Below are positions 16,598 through 24,802 of a stretch of 64,000 nucleotides of DNA, one piece after another. The notes under the pieces were generated by a model that saw only the letters and a program-made list of their open reading frames with translations, was not told the origin of the DNA and ran no database searches. The stretch covers positions 793,984-857,983 of the forward strand of contig NZ_MSZX01000001.1 in the NCBI RefSeq assembly GCF_002021565.1, read 5' to 3'. Numbering within the stretch: the stretch's first letter is position 1; every line of letters begins with the position of its first letter. The DNA is from Paenibacillus selenitireducens. Lineage in GTDB: Bacteria > Bacillota > Bacilli > Paenibacillales > Paenibacillaceae. The translations under genes and the position numbers were made by a program.

Positions 16598-17420
16598 TTA
16601 CACGAATGTATGGCCTGTGTTTTATCATTTTAACCCGGAACAATTGAAAATTGATGTGGAGACAACCTTACAGGTGCCGGCGCAGCTCAATCGAGCAATG
16701 CTTGAAGGCGAAATTGACCTTGGTCCAATTTCTTCTTTTGCCTACGGTGCGTCTTATGACAAGTATAATTTGTTTCCGAATTTGTCTGTCAGTGCATTTG
16801 GACCGGTCAAATCCATTCTTCTGTTCTTGAAAAAGCCGCTAGAAGAAGTTCTTCATGGTAAAATCGCGCTTACAAATACGTCGGCGACATCGGTAAACTT
16901 GCTCAAGATTATCATAGAGAAGTTTTATGGTGGGAAGCCAACGTATATCGTGATGGATCCCTCTCTACCTGAGATGATGGAACAGGCAGATGCGGCGTTA
17001 TTGATCGGGGACCATGCCATTCGCGCCGATTGGTCGAATCGGGCGTATGAGGTGATGGATTTAGGTGAACGATGGAATTATTTTACGGGGGAATGGATGA
17101 CTTTCGCGGTATGGGCCGTATCTCGTGTATCCACGGAACAGCATCCCTTTGAGATTCGTAAAATCGTAGATGCGTTCCACGATAGCAAACAACGTACGTT
17201 GATGGATCGTGAACCCATTGTTCGAAAAGCATGCATTGAAATTGGGGGCACACCAACCTATTGGCGTGAATATTTCAGCGGATTATGCCATGATTTTGGA
17301 CAAGCGCAGCAAAATGGGTTAGAATTATACTTCCAGTATTGCAAAGAGCTTGGACTAATAGAAAATAAGGTTGAAATCTGCATTTGGTCAGATAATACGG
17401 TCGCACAGGTGAAAGAATGA
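16554..17420 (+). CDS. mqnA: Chorismate dehydratase MqnA
   Basis: A 288-aa periplasmic-binding-protein-like enzyme that converts chorismate to 3-enolpyruvylbenzoate, the committed step of futalosine-dependent menaquinone synthesis. The family N-terminus RIGEINYTNVWPVFYHF and the segment EGEIDLGPISSFAYG with SAFGPVKSILLF fit MqnA. The start ATG follows a ggggggattcgg site and lies inside the end of ubiX (44-bp overlap). It overlaps hepT by four bases. Chorismate would be supplied by the aroC product encoded just downstream. Confidence 0.9.
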   Translation: MISNLGNPIRIGEINYTNVWPVFYHFNPEQLKIDVETTLQVPAQLNRAMLEGEIDLGPISSFAYGASYDKYNLFPNLSVSAFGPVKSILLFLKKPLEEVLHGKIALTNTSATSVNLLKIIIEKFYGGKPTYIVMDPSLPEMMEQADAALLIGDHAIRADWSNRAYEVMDLGERWNYFTGEWMTFAVWAVSRVSTEQHPFEIRKIVDAFHDSKQRTLMDREPIVRKACIEIGGTPTYWREYFSGLCHDFGQAQQNGLELYFQYCKELGLIENKVEICIWSDNTVAQVKE

Positions 17421-18391
17421 AACTATTGGAACTGTATGCAACAATGAAAAAGGATGTACAATTCATCGAGAACCAGCTGGAGAAAAGTATTCGCTGCGAT
17501 CATGAGTTGTTGAGTGAGACCTCATTACATTTATTTAAAGCAGGAGGAAAGAGACTTCGTCCTGTTTTTGTTCTGTTATCCGGAAAGTTCGGTACCTATG
17601 ACTTAGAGAAGCTGCAGCATATTGCCGTGCCGCTCGAAATGATTCATATGGCTACATTGGTCCATGATGATGTCATTGACGATGCGAACACACGACGTGG
17701 ACAGCTTACGGTCAAGTCCAAATGGGATAACAAAATTGCGATGTACACCGGGGATTATCTCTACGCGAAGGCGTTATCGATTGTAACCCAATTACATAAT
17801 CCAGTTATTCATCAAGTGTTATCTAAAGCGATTGTGCAGATGTGCATTGGTGAATTGGAACAATTACGAGATTTCTTCAATACGGATCAAACGGTTCGTA
17901 ACTATTTGTTGCGCATACGTCGTAAAACAGCACTTCTGATTGCCATTAGTTGTCAATTAGGAGCGATCGCGGTTGGTGCACCGGATAAAGTAAGTGCTGC
18001 CTTATACCGTTATGGATATAATGTTGGTATGGCTTTCCAAGTGAGGGACGACCTGTTAGACTTATGTGGGACGGAGAAACAAATCGGGAAACCTCCTGGA
18101 AGTGATATGCGTCAAGGCAATATCACGCTGCCAGTCTTACTGGCGCTTCAAGATGAACAAATTCGTGGACCATTATTGGCTGAGATTGCAGAAATTCAGC
18201 AACAAGAAGGGAAACACGACGCCTCAAAAGCCATTCAAATGATTCGCGGAAGCAAAGGACTTGAACAAGCGGAAGAAATGGCGGATCGCTATATTGCCAA
18301 AGCATTACATGCGCTTGAATCCTTGCCGAATGTCAAAGCGAAGAAGAATTTGACGGACATTGCCCATTTCGTTGCGAAACGCTCCTACTAA
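17417..18391 (+). CDS. hepT: Heptaprenyl diphosphate synthase component II
   Basis: The catalytic trans-prenyltransferase subunit, 324 aa. The first Asp-rich motif is DDVIDD (residues 84-89) and the second RDDLLD (about 211-216). The GGKRLRP substrate motif is near residues 43-49. With HepS it builds the heptaprenyl tail. Start ATG overlaps the mqnA stop by four bases (ATGA), so the futalosine genes and the prenyl synthase appear translationally coupled. Confidence 0.96.
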   Translation: MKLLELYATMKKDVQFIENQLEKSIRCDHELLSETSLHLFKAGGKRLRPVFVLLSGKFGTYDLEKLQHIAVPLEMIHMATLVHDDVIDDANTRRGQLTVKSKWDNKIAMYTGDYLYAKALSIVTQLHNPVIHQVLSKAIVQMCIGELEQLRDFFNTDQTVRNYLLRIRRKTALLIAISCQLGAIAVGAPDKVSAALYRYGYNVGMAFQVRDDLLDLCGTEKQIGKPPGSDMRQGNITLPVLLALQDEQIRGPLLAEIAEIQQQEGKHDASKAIQMIRGSKGLEQAEEMADRYIAKALHALESLPNVKAKKNLTDIAHFVAKRSY

Positions 18392-18448
18392 TCCTAGGAA
18401 GCGATTGCATATATAGTTTTTCTTTTGACTAATATGAGGGGTGAAATT

Positions 18449-18892
18449 GTGGAACGAACTTTTGTAATGGTTAAACCAGACGGTGTACAGCGTGGAGTGA
18501 TTGGGGAAATCGTAAGTCGGTTTGAGAAGAAAGGTTTTCAACTTGTTGCATCAAAATTGATGGTGATTCCACGTGAGAAAGCGGAATTTCATTATGCTGA
18601 GCATGCCTCCAAACCTTTTTTTGGTGAGCTCGTTGACTTCATTACGTCAGGCCCTGTGTTCGCGATGATATGGGAAGCGGATCAAGTTGTTCCGTTATCA
18701 CGTACATTGATCGGCAAGACAAACACGCTGGAAGCATTGCCAGGAACCATTCGTGGGGATTTTGCAGTACATACCAATTTTAATTTGATTCACGGTTCGG
18801 ATTCACCTGAAAGCGCTGAGCGTGAGATTAACAATTTCTTTGAACCTCATGAATTAGTCACGTACGACAAAGCGATCAAACCTTGGATCTAG
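18449..18892 (+). CDS. ndk: Nucleoside diphosphate kinase
   Basis: Transfers the gamma-phosphate from ATP to NDPs. The 147-aa sequence starts at GTG ([15 protein letters not shown]) after gaggggtg. The catalytic histidine sits in the [16 protein letters not shown] signature. An in-frame ATG at 18425 would add eight residues and is not favoured. Same position after hepT as in B. subtilis. Confidence 0.97.
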   Translation: MERTFVMVKPDGVQRGVIGEIVSRFEKKGFQLVASKLMVIPREKAEFHYAEHASKPFFGELVDFITSGPVFAMIWEADQVVPLSRTLIGKTNTLEALPGTIRGDFAVHTNFNLIHGSDSPESAEREINNFFEPHELVTYDKAIKPWI

Positions 18893-18911
18893 TCCGAAAG
18901 GTGATGTTCTG

Positions 18912-19700
18912 ATGGAGAGCATGGAGAGAGATGAAGACTATATTGCATTTATTCGTAAGATAAAAGAGAAATCAGGTATAGATCTTGCGCAATATAAAGA
19001 GGCACAGATGAAGCGTCGTCTAACGACGCTTCGCCTCAAACATGGCTATACGACGTTTGTTTCTTTTTACGAAGCCATGATGAAAGACAAGCATTTATTT
19101 TATGAATTTTTAGATCGCATGACGATCAATGTATCTGAATTCTGGAGAAACCCGAACCGTTGGGATGTTCTTCGTCAGACGATTTTACCAGAGTTGGCTC
19201 GCAATAATCCAAGGTTGAAGTTATGGAGCGCAGCTTGCTCGACTGGAGAAGAGCCGTATTCACTGGCCATGATCCTGGCTGAAGCTGGAATGCTGCGCCA
19301 GACGCAAATTCATGCGTCAGACTTAGACGACGGTGCCCTGCAGCGTGCCAAGGATGGGATCTATATTGAAAGGTCCTTGAAGGAAGTACCTCCGAATTAT
19401 GTAGAGCGGTATTTCACACGGCATGGCGACTTCTATCACATTAAACCTGAGCTTACACAATCGATTCAATTTAAAAAACAAAATCTTCTCGAAGATTCTT
19501 TCGAGTCTCAATATGATCTAATTATTTGCCGAAACGTCATGATTTATTTTACAGAAGAAGCGAAATCCATACTGTACCATAAATTCTCACGAGCCTTACG
19601 ACCTGGCGGGATCTTGTTCGTCGGAAGCACGGAGCAGATTTTTAGTCCTGGACAATACGGGCTGGAATCTGCGGAAACGTTCTTTTATCGAAAAAAATAA
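18912..19700 (+). CDS. cheR: Chemotaxis protein methyltransferase CheR
   Basis: Methylates glutamate residues of chemoreceptors using S-adenosylmethionine. The 262-aa protein has the N-terminal CheR helical domain, the receptor-binding [12 protein letters not shown] segment, and the SAM motif [19 protein letters not shown] (about residues 99-117). NVMIYF is also present. A possible internal ATG four codons downstream could be the true start. The gene follows ndk as in B. subtilis, separate from other chemotaxis genes. Confidence 0.96.
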   Translation: MESMERDEDYIAFIRKIKEKSGIDLAQYKEAQMKRRLTTLRLKHGYTTFVSFYEAMMKDKHLFYEFLDRMTINVSEFWRNPNRWDVLRQTILPELARNNPRLKLWSAACSTGEEPYSLAMILAEAGMLRQTQIHASDLDDGALQRAKDGIYIERSLKEVPPNYVERYFTRHGDFYHIKPELTQSIQFKKQNLLEDSFESQYDLIICRNVMIYFTEEAKSILYHKFSRALRPGGILFVGSTEQIFSPGQYGLESAETFFYRKK

Positions 19701-19772
19701 AGACTGCGATGTATATTGTGAAAATTTTCTTCCAATACTATGGACAAGTGCCAAATTTGGAGGTCAAGCAGA

Positions 19773-19937
19773 ATGGACAAACGAAAGGTCATTGCCGCAT
19801 ATCGTCGTGGATTTATTAACATTCAAGAATGTGCGCAAATTTTAGGGATCGAATCTGTGCAAATCAAAGGGATGATCAACGATCCACAGTTTGCAGATAT
19901 TCCGATCGGATTCAAGAAGCATTCTGCCAACGGATAG
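19773..19937 (+). CDS. Small conserved-looking protein, possible HTH
   Basis: A 54-aa basic protein of unknown function. The stretch AYRRGFINIQECAQILGI resembles a helix-turn-helix of the transposase/MerR sort, but the rest is too short for a call. ATG at 19773 follows ggaggtc. It lies between cheR and aroC and is followed by a strong terminator, so it probably forms the tail of the preceding operon. Confidence 0.6.
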   Translation: MDKRKVIAAYRRGFINIQECAQILGIESVQIKGMINDPQFADIPIGFKKHSANG

Positions 19938-19970
19938 AAGCATGTCATGGAACTAGAAATCGGATGTAGG

Positions 19971-20016
19971 ACACCTCCGCTTAAGACGTAAGCTTGCGTC
20001 TTCGGGGGTGTTTTTG
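19971..20016 (+). terminator. Terminator before aroC
   Basis: acacctccg pairs with cgggggtgt (one G-U). An inner aagacg/cgtctt pairing adds to the stem, and a T run follows. Confidence 0.8.
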
Positions 20017-20026
20017 TTGTTGTTGG

Positions 20027-20055
20027 TTGTCAAAGTAATCCTGCTATACTATAAT
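20027..20055 (+). promoter_or_regulatory. Sigma-A promoter of the aro operon
   Basis: TTGTCA (20027-20032), a 17-base spacer and TATAAT (20050-20055), 63 bp before the aroC GTG. Confidence 0.8.
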
Positions 20056-20117
20056 GAGCAAAGATATCAGCGGATTTTAGCCAATTGCAGTTTTACAGTT
20101 TAAAGGGGGAAAGCAAC

Positions 20118-21287
20118 GTGAGCTTACGTTATTTAACAGCTGGTGAAACCCACGGACCACAGCTTACAGCAATCATTGAAGGATTGCCTAGTAATTTAAA
20201 ATTGGATTTTGATGAATTGAATTTCCAGTTGCATCGTCGTCAAAAAGGTTATGGCCGTGGACGCCGGATGCAAATCGAAAAAGATACAGCAAACATTGTC
20301 GGCGGTGTTCGACATGGCAAAACAACAGGGGCTCCTGTTGCGCTTGTTGTGGAGAATAATGACTGGAAGCATTGGACATCCGTCATGAACATTGAGCCGA
20401 TCGAAGGCAGCGATGAAGAGAAACGCCGCGTACACCGTCCGCGCCCTGGGCATGCAGACTTGAACGGCGGTCTGAAATATAATCTCAAAGATCTACGGAA
20501 TGTTCTTGAGCGTTCAAGTGCGCGGGAGACGGCAGCTCGGGTAGCTGTTGGTGCCGTGGCAAGACAATTGCTTGCCGAGTTCGGCATCAAAGTCGGTGGA
20601 CAAGTGATTCGGATCGGTGAGATTGAAGCGCCAGCGAATGATTTGCCTCTTGATGAATTAATTCGTCTAACCGAAGAATCTTCCGTACGTGTCGTTGACA
20701 AAGAGACAGAACAGAAAATGGAAGCCTACATTGATCAAATTAAAGCAGAAGGCGATTCCATCGGCGGTGTTGTGGAATGTGTCATCGAAGGTGTACCTAT
20801 CGGCTTGGGCAGCCATGTTCAATATGATCGCAAGTTAGATGGCCGCATTGCGCAAGCCGTGATGTCCATCAATGCATTTAAAGGATGCGAAATCGGGATC
20901 GGCTTTGAAGCAGGTACAATTCGCGGCTCCCAAGTGCATGATGAAATTATGTATAGTGAAGAGCGCGGATACTATCGTGCGTCCAACCGTCTAGGTGGTT
21001 TTGAAGGCGGCATGACGAATGGGATGCCGATTGTTGTTCGCGGTGTGATGAAACCTATTCCTACATTATACAAACCGCTTGCTAGCGTGGATATTGATAC
21101 CAAAGAACCGTTTTCAGCACAAGTAGAGCGTTCCGACAGCTGTGCTGTTCCTGCAGCAAGTGTCGTGATGGAGCATGTCGTTGCTTGGGAAGTAGCCAAA
21201 GCCTTTTTAGAAAAGTTCGGTGGCGATTCCATTGAAGAAATCCGAATGAATGTGAATAATTACTTATCCCAATTGGAGAGTTATTAA
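20118..21287 (+). CDS. aroC: Chorismate synthase
   Basis: Final shikimate-pathway enzyme, converting EPSP to chorismate with reduced FMN (called aroF in B. subtilis). The 389-aa protein begins at GTG ([14 protein letters not shown]) after aaagggggaaag. Family motifs include [36 protein letters not shown] and [13 protein letters not shown]. First gene of the aromatic supraoperon, with its own strong promoter. Its product feeds the trp, tyrosine/phenylalanine and probably menaquinone branches, all encoded here. Confidence 0.98.
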   Translation: MSLRYLTAGETHGPQLTAIIEGLPSNLKLDFDELNFQLHRRQKGYGRGRRMQIEKDTANIVGGVRHGKTTGAPVALVVENNDWKHWTSVMNIEPIEGSDEEKRRVHRPRPGHADLNGGLKYNLKDLRNVLERSSARETAARVAVGAVARQLLAEFGIKVGGQVIRIGEIEAPANDLPLDELIRLTEESSVRVVDKETEQKMEAYIDQIKAEGDSIGGVVECVIEGVPIGLGSHVQYDRKLDGRIAQAVMSINAFKGCEIGIGFEAGTIRGSQVHDEIMYSEERGYYRASNRLGGFEGGMTNGMPIVVRGVMKPIPTLYKPLASVDIDTKEPFSAQVERSDSCAVPAASVVMEHVVAWEVAKAFLEKFGGDSIEEIRMNVNNYLSQLESY

Positions 21288-21288
21288 T

Positions 21289-22383
21289 ATGAGAGAGCTA
21301 ACCGTTGATTTAGGTGATCGTTCTTATCCGATTTACTTTGGTGAAGGATTAATCCAACAAGCAGGACAATTATTTACGAAGCATGGGATCACGAGCAAGA
21401 GTCCATTATTGATCGTGACGGACGAACATGTTGCTCCGCACTATTTGTCCAACTTGGAATCAGCATTCGCAGCGAGCGGCTACCGTACGGCGAGTTATAT
21501 CGTACCCGCAGGGGAGAAGTCGAAATCTTTATCCCAACTTGAAGAAATTGTGACCGTTGCGCTAGAAGCTGGTTTGGACCGGTCATCTACGGTGATCGCT
21601 CTCGGTGGCGGTGTTGTGGGTGATTTAGCTGGATTTGTCGCAGCATCCTATATGCGTGGTGTGAAGTTTGTTCAAATCCCTACAACCATTCTCGCGCATG
21701 ATAGCAGCGTGGGCGGCAAAGTTGGTGTCAATCATGTGCTGGCGAAAAACATCATCGGTGCTTTTCATCAGCCTGAAATGGTATTGTATGATTTAAATAC
21801 ATTGCGTTCGTTGCCTTATCGTGAGATTGTCGCCGGACTGTCGGAGATGATCAAACATGGTTTGATCTGGGACGCCGAATTTATAGCTTGGCTGGATGAA
21901 CATACGCAGCATTTGCTCACGTTGGAGCCCGAGGCATTAAGTTATGGCTTGTATCAAGGTTGCAACGTGAAATCCATCGTAGTATCTCGTGATGAACGGG
22001 AAAATGATCTGCGCGCGATTCTGAACTTAGGTCATACCATAGGACATGCGCTAGAAGCTGTGTCTGGATATAATGAATTGCTACATGGAGAAGCCATCTC
22101 GATCGGGATGGTCGGATCTGCGAAACTTGCTGTACATTTGGGTTATGATGCATCCATATATCACGAGACGAAACGCATTCTCTCGAAATTTGGGCTTCCA
22201 ACACAAATCCCAACGCATTTGAACGTAGATCAAATCATGAATGCGATGATGCATGATAAGAAGTTTAAGGAAGGTTCGATGGTATTTGTCGTACCGATTG
22301 CGATTGGTCAAGTGGAGATCTTGAAAGATGTCTCTGCGCAATTGGTTCGGCAGGTCGTCATGGAATTGAAGGAGGACGTCTAG
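21289..22383 (+). CDS. aroB: 3-dehydroquinate synthase
   Basis: Second shikimate-pathway enzyme, NAD- and metal-dependent cyclisation of DAHP. The 364-aa sequence shows the NAD-binding GGGVVGDLAGFVAA (about residues 104-117), DSSVGGKVGVNH (about 142-153), and the metal-binding GHTIGHALE and HGEAISIGM histidines. It starts one base after the aroC stop and abuts aroH. Confidence 0.98.
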   Translation: MRELTVDLGDRSYPIYFGEGLIQQAGQLFTKHGITSKSPLLIVTDEHVAPHYLSNLESAFAASGYRTASYIVPAGEKSKSLSQLEEIVTVALEAGLDRSSTVIALGGGVVGDLAGFVAASYMRGVKFVQIPTTILAHDSSVGGKVGVNHVLAKNIIGAFHQPEMVLYDLNTLRSLPYREIVAGLSEMIKHGLIWDAEFIAWLDEHTQHLLTLEPEALSYGLYQGCNVKSIVVSRDERENDLRAILNLGHTIGHALEAVSGYNELLHGEAISIGMVGSAKLAVHLGYDASIYHETKRILSKFGLPTQIPTHLNVDQIMNAMMHDKKFKEGSMVFVVPIAIGQVEILKDVSAQLVRQVVMELKEDV

Positions 22384-22749
22384 ATGATGGTGCGTGGCAT
22401 TCGTGGCGCGACAACAGTAACAGCGAATGAAGAAAAAGAGATCTTATCGGAAACGATCGTTTTATTGAACGAAATTGTACGAGTCAATGATGTTGATCCA
22501 GAACAAATTTGTTCGGTATTCGTGACGATGACACCAGATTTAGACGCCACGTTTCCAGCCCGAGCCATTCGTGAGATGGCGGGTTGGGAGCTTGTGCCTC
22601 TCATGTGTTCCATTGAGATTCCGGTCAAAGGCGGTTTAGAACGTTGCATTCGCCTGATGGTACAAGTGAACACAGAGAAACGGCAGAACGAAATCCATCA
22701 TGTTTATTTGAATGAGGCCAAACGTCTTCGCCCTGATCTAGCCAGGTAA
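22384..22749 (+). CDS. aroH: Chorismate mutase, AroH class
   Basis: Monofunctional chorismate mutase making prephenate. The 121-aa trimeric AroH-type sequence has RGIRGATTV at the N-terminus and the active-site arginines in CIRLMVQVN. aaggaggacg precedes ATG ATG, so the start may be either codon. It ends the aroC-aroB-aroH transcript at a 16-bp stem terminator. Confidence 0.97.
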   Translation: MMVRGIRGATTVTANEEKEILSETIVLLNEIVRVNDVDPEQICSVFVTMTPDLDATFPARAIREMAGWELVPLMCSIEIPVKGGLERCIRLMVQVNTEKRQNEIHHVYLNEAKRLRPDLAR

Positions 22750-22760
22750 AAATGAGAAAA

Positions 22761-22815
22761 ACCTCTACCCTCGGTCCATTCGAAGAAGAGCGACCGAGGG
22801 TAGAGGTCAGTTTTT
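22761..22815 (+). terminator. Terminator after aroH
   Basis: A perfect 16-bp stem pairs 22761-22776 with 22792-22807 around a 15-nt loop, followed by cagttttt. The outer nine bases of both arms (acctctacc, ggtagaggt) recur exactly in the trp attenuator 390 bp downstream. Confidence 0.9.
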
Positions 22816-22833
22816 ATGTCAGGTTTTTGCATA

Positions 22834-22862
22834 TTGACGACTTCTCGTTGTTCCTGTATATT
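22834..22862 (+). promoter_or_regulatory. Sigma-A promoter of the trp operon
   Basis: TTGACG (22834-22839), 17-base spacer, TATATT (22857-22862). Predicted transcription start is near 22869, giving a leader of about 354 nt before trpE. Confidence 0.82.
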
Positions 22863-22895
22863 GTTCATTAATGATAGTTTAGTGCGTTAGTCGCA

Positions 22896-22949
22896 GAGCC
22901 AGAGTTGAGATGAGTTTAGAACAGTTGAGTTGAGTAGAGTCCAGTTGAG
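22896..22949 (+). promoter_or_regulatory. TRAP-binding array in the trp leader
   Basis: Eleven NAG triplets begin at 22896, 22902, 22907, 22912, 22917, 22922, 22927, 22932, 22937, 22942 and 22947. Eight are GAG, one is TAG (22917) and two are CAG (22922, 22942). After the first, all are spaced by exactly two bases. The count equals the 11 subunits of TRAP, which needs (G/U)AG repeats with two- or three-base spacers. Further TAG/GAG triplets flank it at 22880, 22888, 22958 and 22963. mtrB is in the same window. Confidence 0.88.
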
Positions 22950-23050
22950 TGTTTTTTGAGATGAGTAGGGAATAACGATAGTTGTGAACTGTTTTCCGCG
23001 TAATAAATCGATATTGCTTTCGGGGCTTATTTTGCTTTCGTTCAGCATAA

Positions 23051-23073
23051 GAATCATTCACTTGGAATGATTC
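23051..23073 (+). promoter_or_regulatory. Leader hairpin between TRAP site and attenuator
   Basis: A perfect 9-bp inverted repeat (gaatcattc, loop acttg, gaatgattc) ending one base before an ATG. No T run follows, so it is not a terminator. It may shape the long spacer RNA. Confidence 0.5.
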
Positions 23074-23163
23074 ATGGTTGGTTTATTCATAGCGTTCACG
23101 GTTATATTCCTTGTACTCCTGGGCAATCCATTTCAATATCTAACCAACCTCTACCTTTGGTAG
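23074..23163 (+). CDS. Possible trp leader peptide (weak)
   Basis: A 29-codon reading frame starting ATG GTT GGT and ending TGG TAG. It encodes a strongly hydrophobic N-terminal half and a single tryptophan as its last residue. The Trp and stop codons fall in the loop and right arm of the attenuator hairpin. There is no good ribosome-binding site (only ttggaa 10 bases upstream), and an ORF this length can occur by chance. Listed because its position and terminal Trp codon are suggestive. Confidence 0.25.
   Translation: MVGLFIAFTVIFLVLLGNPFQYLTNLYLW
23076..23149 (+). promoter_or_regulatory. Candidate trp antiterminator pairing
   Basis: GGTTGGTT (23076-23083) is fully complementary to AACCAACC (23142-23149). 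The latter shares four bases with the left arm of the attenuator, so the two structures compete. A six-base alternative pairs GTAGAG in the TRAP array (22934-22939) with CTCTAC of the attenuator (23149-23154). Confidence 0.45.
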
Positions 23164-23173
23164 AGGTTTTTTG
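23146..23173 (+). terminator. trp attenuator terminator
   Basis: AACCTCTACC (23146-23155) and GGTAGAGGTT (23159-23168) form a 10-bp perfect stem with a TTT loop, followed by TTTTTG. It lies about 50 bp before trpE and about 200 nt after the TRAP array. Confidence 0.85.
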
Positions 23174-23222
23174 TTGTTTTACGCTGCTGCGGGATAGCCC
23201 ATGAATAGAAGGAGTGATCGAG

Positions 23223-24770
23223 ATGACCAATACAAGTTTAGAGCAAGTCATTCAATACGCGCGGGAGTATAATCTTATTCCAGTTGTTCGTACCATCATG
23301 GCGGATACAGAGACCCCGATTCGGATATTTCAACACTTTTACCAAGAACCAAGAGCATTTCTGCTCGAAAGCGTTGAAGGTGGCGTGAAATGGGCGCGGT
23401 ATTCTTTTATTGGGAACGATCCTTTTCTTATGATTCGTGGCAAAAACGGCGTCATCGAAATCGAACGGCAAGGACGGACGGAGCGGGTAGAGGAGAAGCC
23501 CATTGAAGCGTTAAAGGCTTACCTCAGATCATTCCGGTCACCTTCCATGGAGAATGCACCTCCTTTTATGGGGGGCGCGATTGGCTACTTCGGTTATGAT
23601 CTCCTGCAGTATTATGAAAATTTACCAGCACATCAGATCGATGATTTAAATATGAATGATATTCAATTTATGTTCTGTGATCAGGTGATTGTCTTTGATC
23701 ATATGAAGCAGCAAATTCAAGTGATCGCGAATATTCACATTCCAGAGATTGCGACAGAGGAAGATATCAAGACAGCGTACCGGAAGACGATTTGTAAAAT
23801 TGATGCGACAATCGATAAGCTCAGACAACCGATACCCTACGCAATGATGAGCAGTAATCCGATACCTGCGGATGTAGACCTTGGTAATGTGCAATCCAAC
23901 GTGAGCAAGGAGCAGTACATTGCGAATGTCGGTCAGGCCAAAGAACTTATTCGAGCCGGAGATATCTTCCAAGTTGTTCTATCCCAACGATTCAATATTG
24001 AGACACAAGTTTCGCCGCTTCAAGTATACCGTGTGCTTCGGACGATGAATCCCTCTCCTTATATGTATTATTTGAAAATGGATGATGAGGTGATTGTCGG
24101 TGCATCGCCGGAGGCTTTGGTGAAAGTAAATGAAGGGCGCGTAGAAACGAAGCCGATCGCGGGTACGAGACCCCGGGGCGCAACACCGGAAGAAGATGCT
24201 CTACTTGAGAAAGAGTTGTTAGCGGACGAGAAAGAACGTGCAGAGCATCTCATGTTGGTGGATCTGGGACGCAATGACTTAGGGCGGGTATCGGAGTTCG
24301 GAACGGTTCGTTGTGATTCTTATATGGAAATAGAGAAATACTCACATGTGATGCATATCGTCTCGAATGTATCGGGACAGCTTCGCAAGGATCGAGATTT
24401 CTTCGATGCGATGCTATCATGCATGCCCGCGGGTACATTATCCGGCGCACCAAAGCTGCGTGCGATGCAGATCATTGCGGATATGGAACGAGAAGCCCGG
24501 GGACCTTATGGTGGGGCAATCGGATATTTAGGCTTTAGTGGCAATATGGATACTTGCATAACCATACGAACCATCGTATTCAAGGGCGGAAAAGCCTATG
24601 TGCAGGCTGGGGCGGGAATTGTGTGGGATTCCATTCCAGAGAATGAGTACCAAGAAACGGTGAATAAAGCCATGGGCTGCTTGAAAGCCATACGGATGGC
24701 AGAAGCCATTTTTCCAGATCGTACGAAGGAAGTCGCGTATACGAATTTAGATTATTTCGTTAAATCTTAA
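23223..24770 (+). CDS. trpE: Anthranilate synthase component I
   Basis: Makes anthranilate from chorismate, using ammonia from a TrpG/PabA glutaminase. The 515-aa protein starts at ATG 23223, eight bases after agaaggag. C-terminal chorismate-binding motifs are clear: KPIAGTRPRG, DLGRNDLGRVS, MPAGTLSGAPK and GYLGFSGNMDTCITIR. The N-terminal LLESVEGG is part of the tryptophan feedback site. No trpG is in the operon, as in B. subtilis, where the shared glutaminase gene sits in the folate operon and is a TRAP target. Confidence 0.98.
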   Translation: MTNTSLEQVIQYAREYNLIPVVRTIMADTETPIRIFQHFYQEPRAFLLESVEGGVKWARYSFIGNDPFLMIRGKNGVIEIERQGRTERVEEKPIEALKAYLRSFRSPSMENAPPFMGGAIGYFGYDLLQYYENLPAHQIDDLNMNDIQFMFCDQVIVFDHMKQQIQVIANIHIPEIATEEDIKTAYRKTICKIDATIDKLRQPIPYAMMSSNPIPADVDLGNVQSNVSKEQYIANVGQAKELIRAGDIFQVVLSQRFNIETQVSPLQVYRVLRTMNPSPYMYYLKMDDEVIVGASPEALVKVNEGRVETKPIAGTRPRGATPEEDALLEKELLADEKERAEHLMLVDLGRNDLGRVSEFGTVRCDSYMEIEKYSHVMHIVSNVSGQLRKDRDFFDAMLSCMPAGTLSGAPKLRAMQIIADMEREARGPYGGAIGYLGFSGNMDTCITIRTIVFKGGKAYVQAGAGIVWDSIPENEYQETVNKAMGCLKAIRMAEAIFPDRTKEVAYTNLDYFVKS

Positions 24771-24802
24771 GAAGAGCTTAGTGAAGTTGAGGAGGAGAAG
24801 AG

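Noticed and set aside
20249..20701. 150-aa minus-strand ORF inside aroC
   Set aside because: Antisense shadow of a highly conserved gene; Arg/Ser-rich composition is typical of such mirrors.
22869..23222. T-box for tryptophan in the trp leader
   Set aside because: No T-box sequence; the clear TRAP array explains tryptophan control better.
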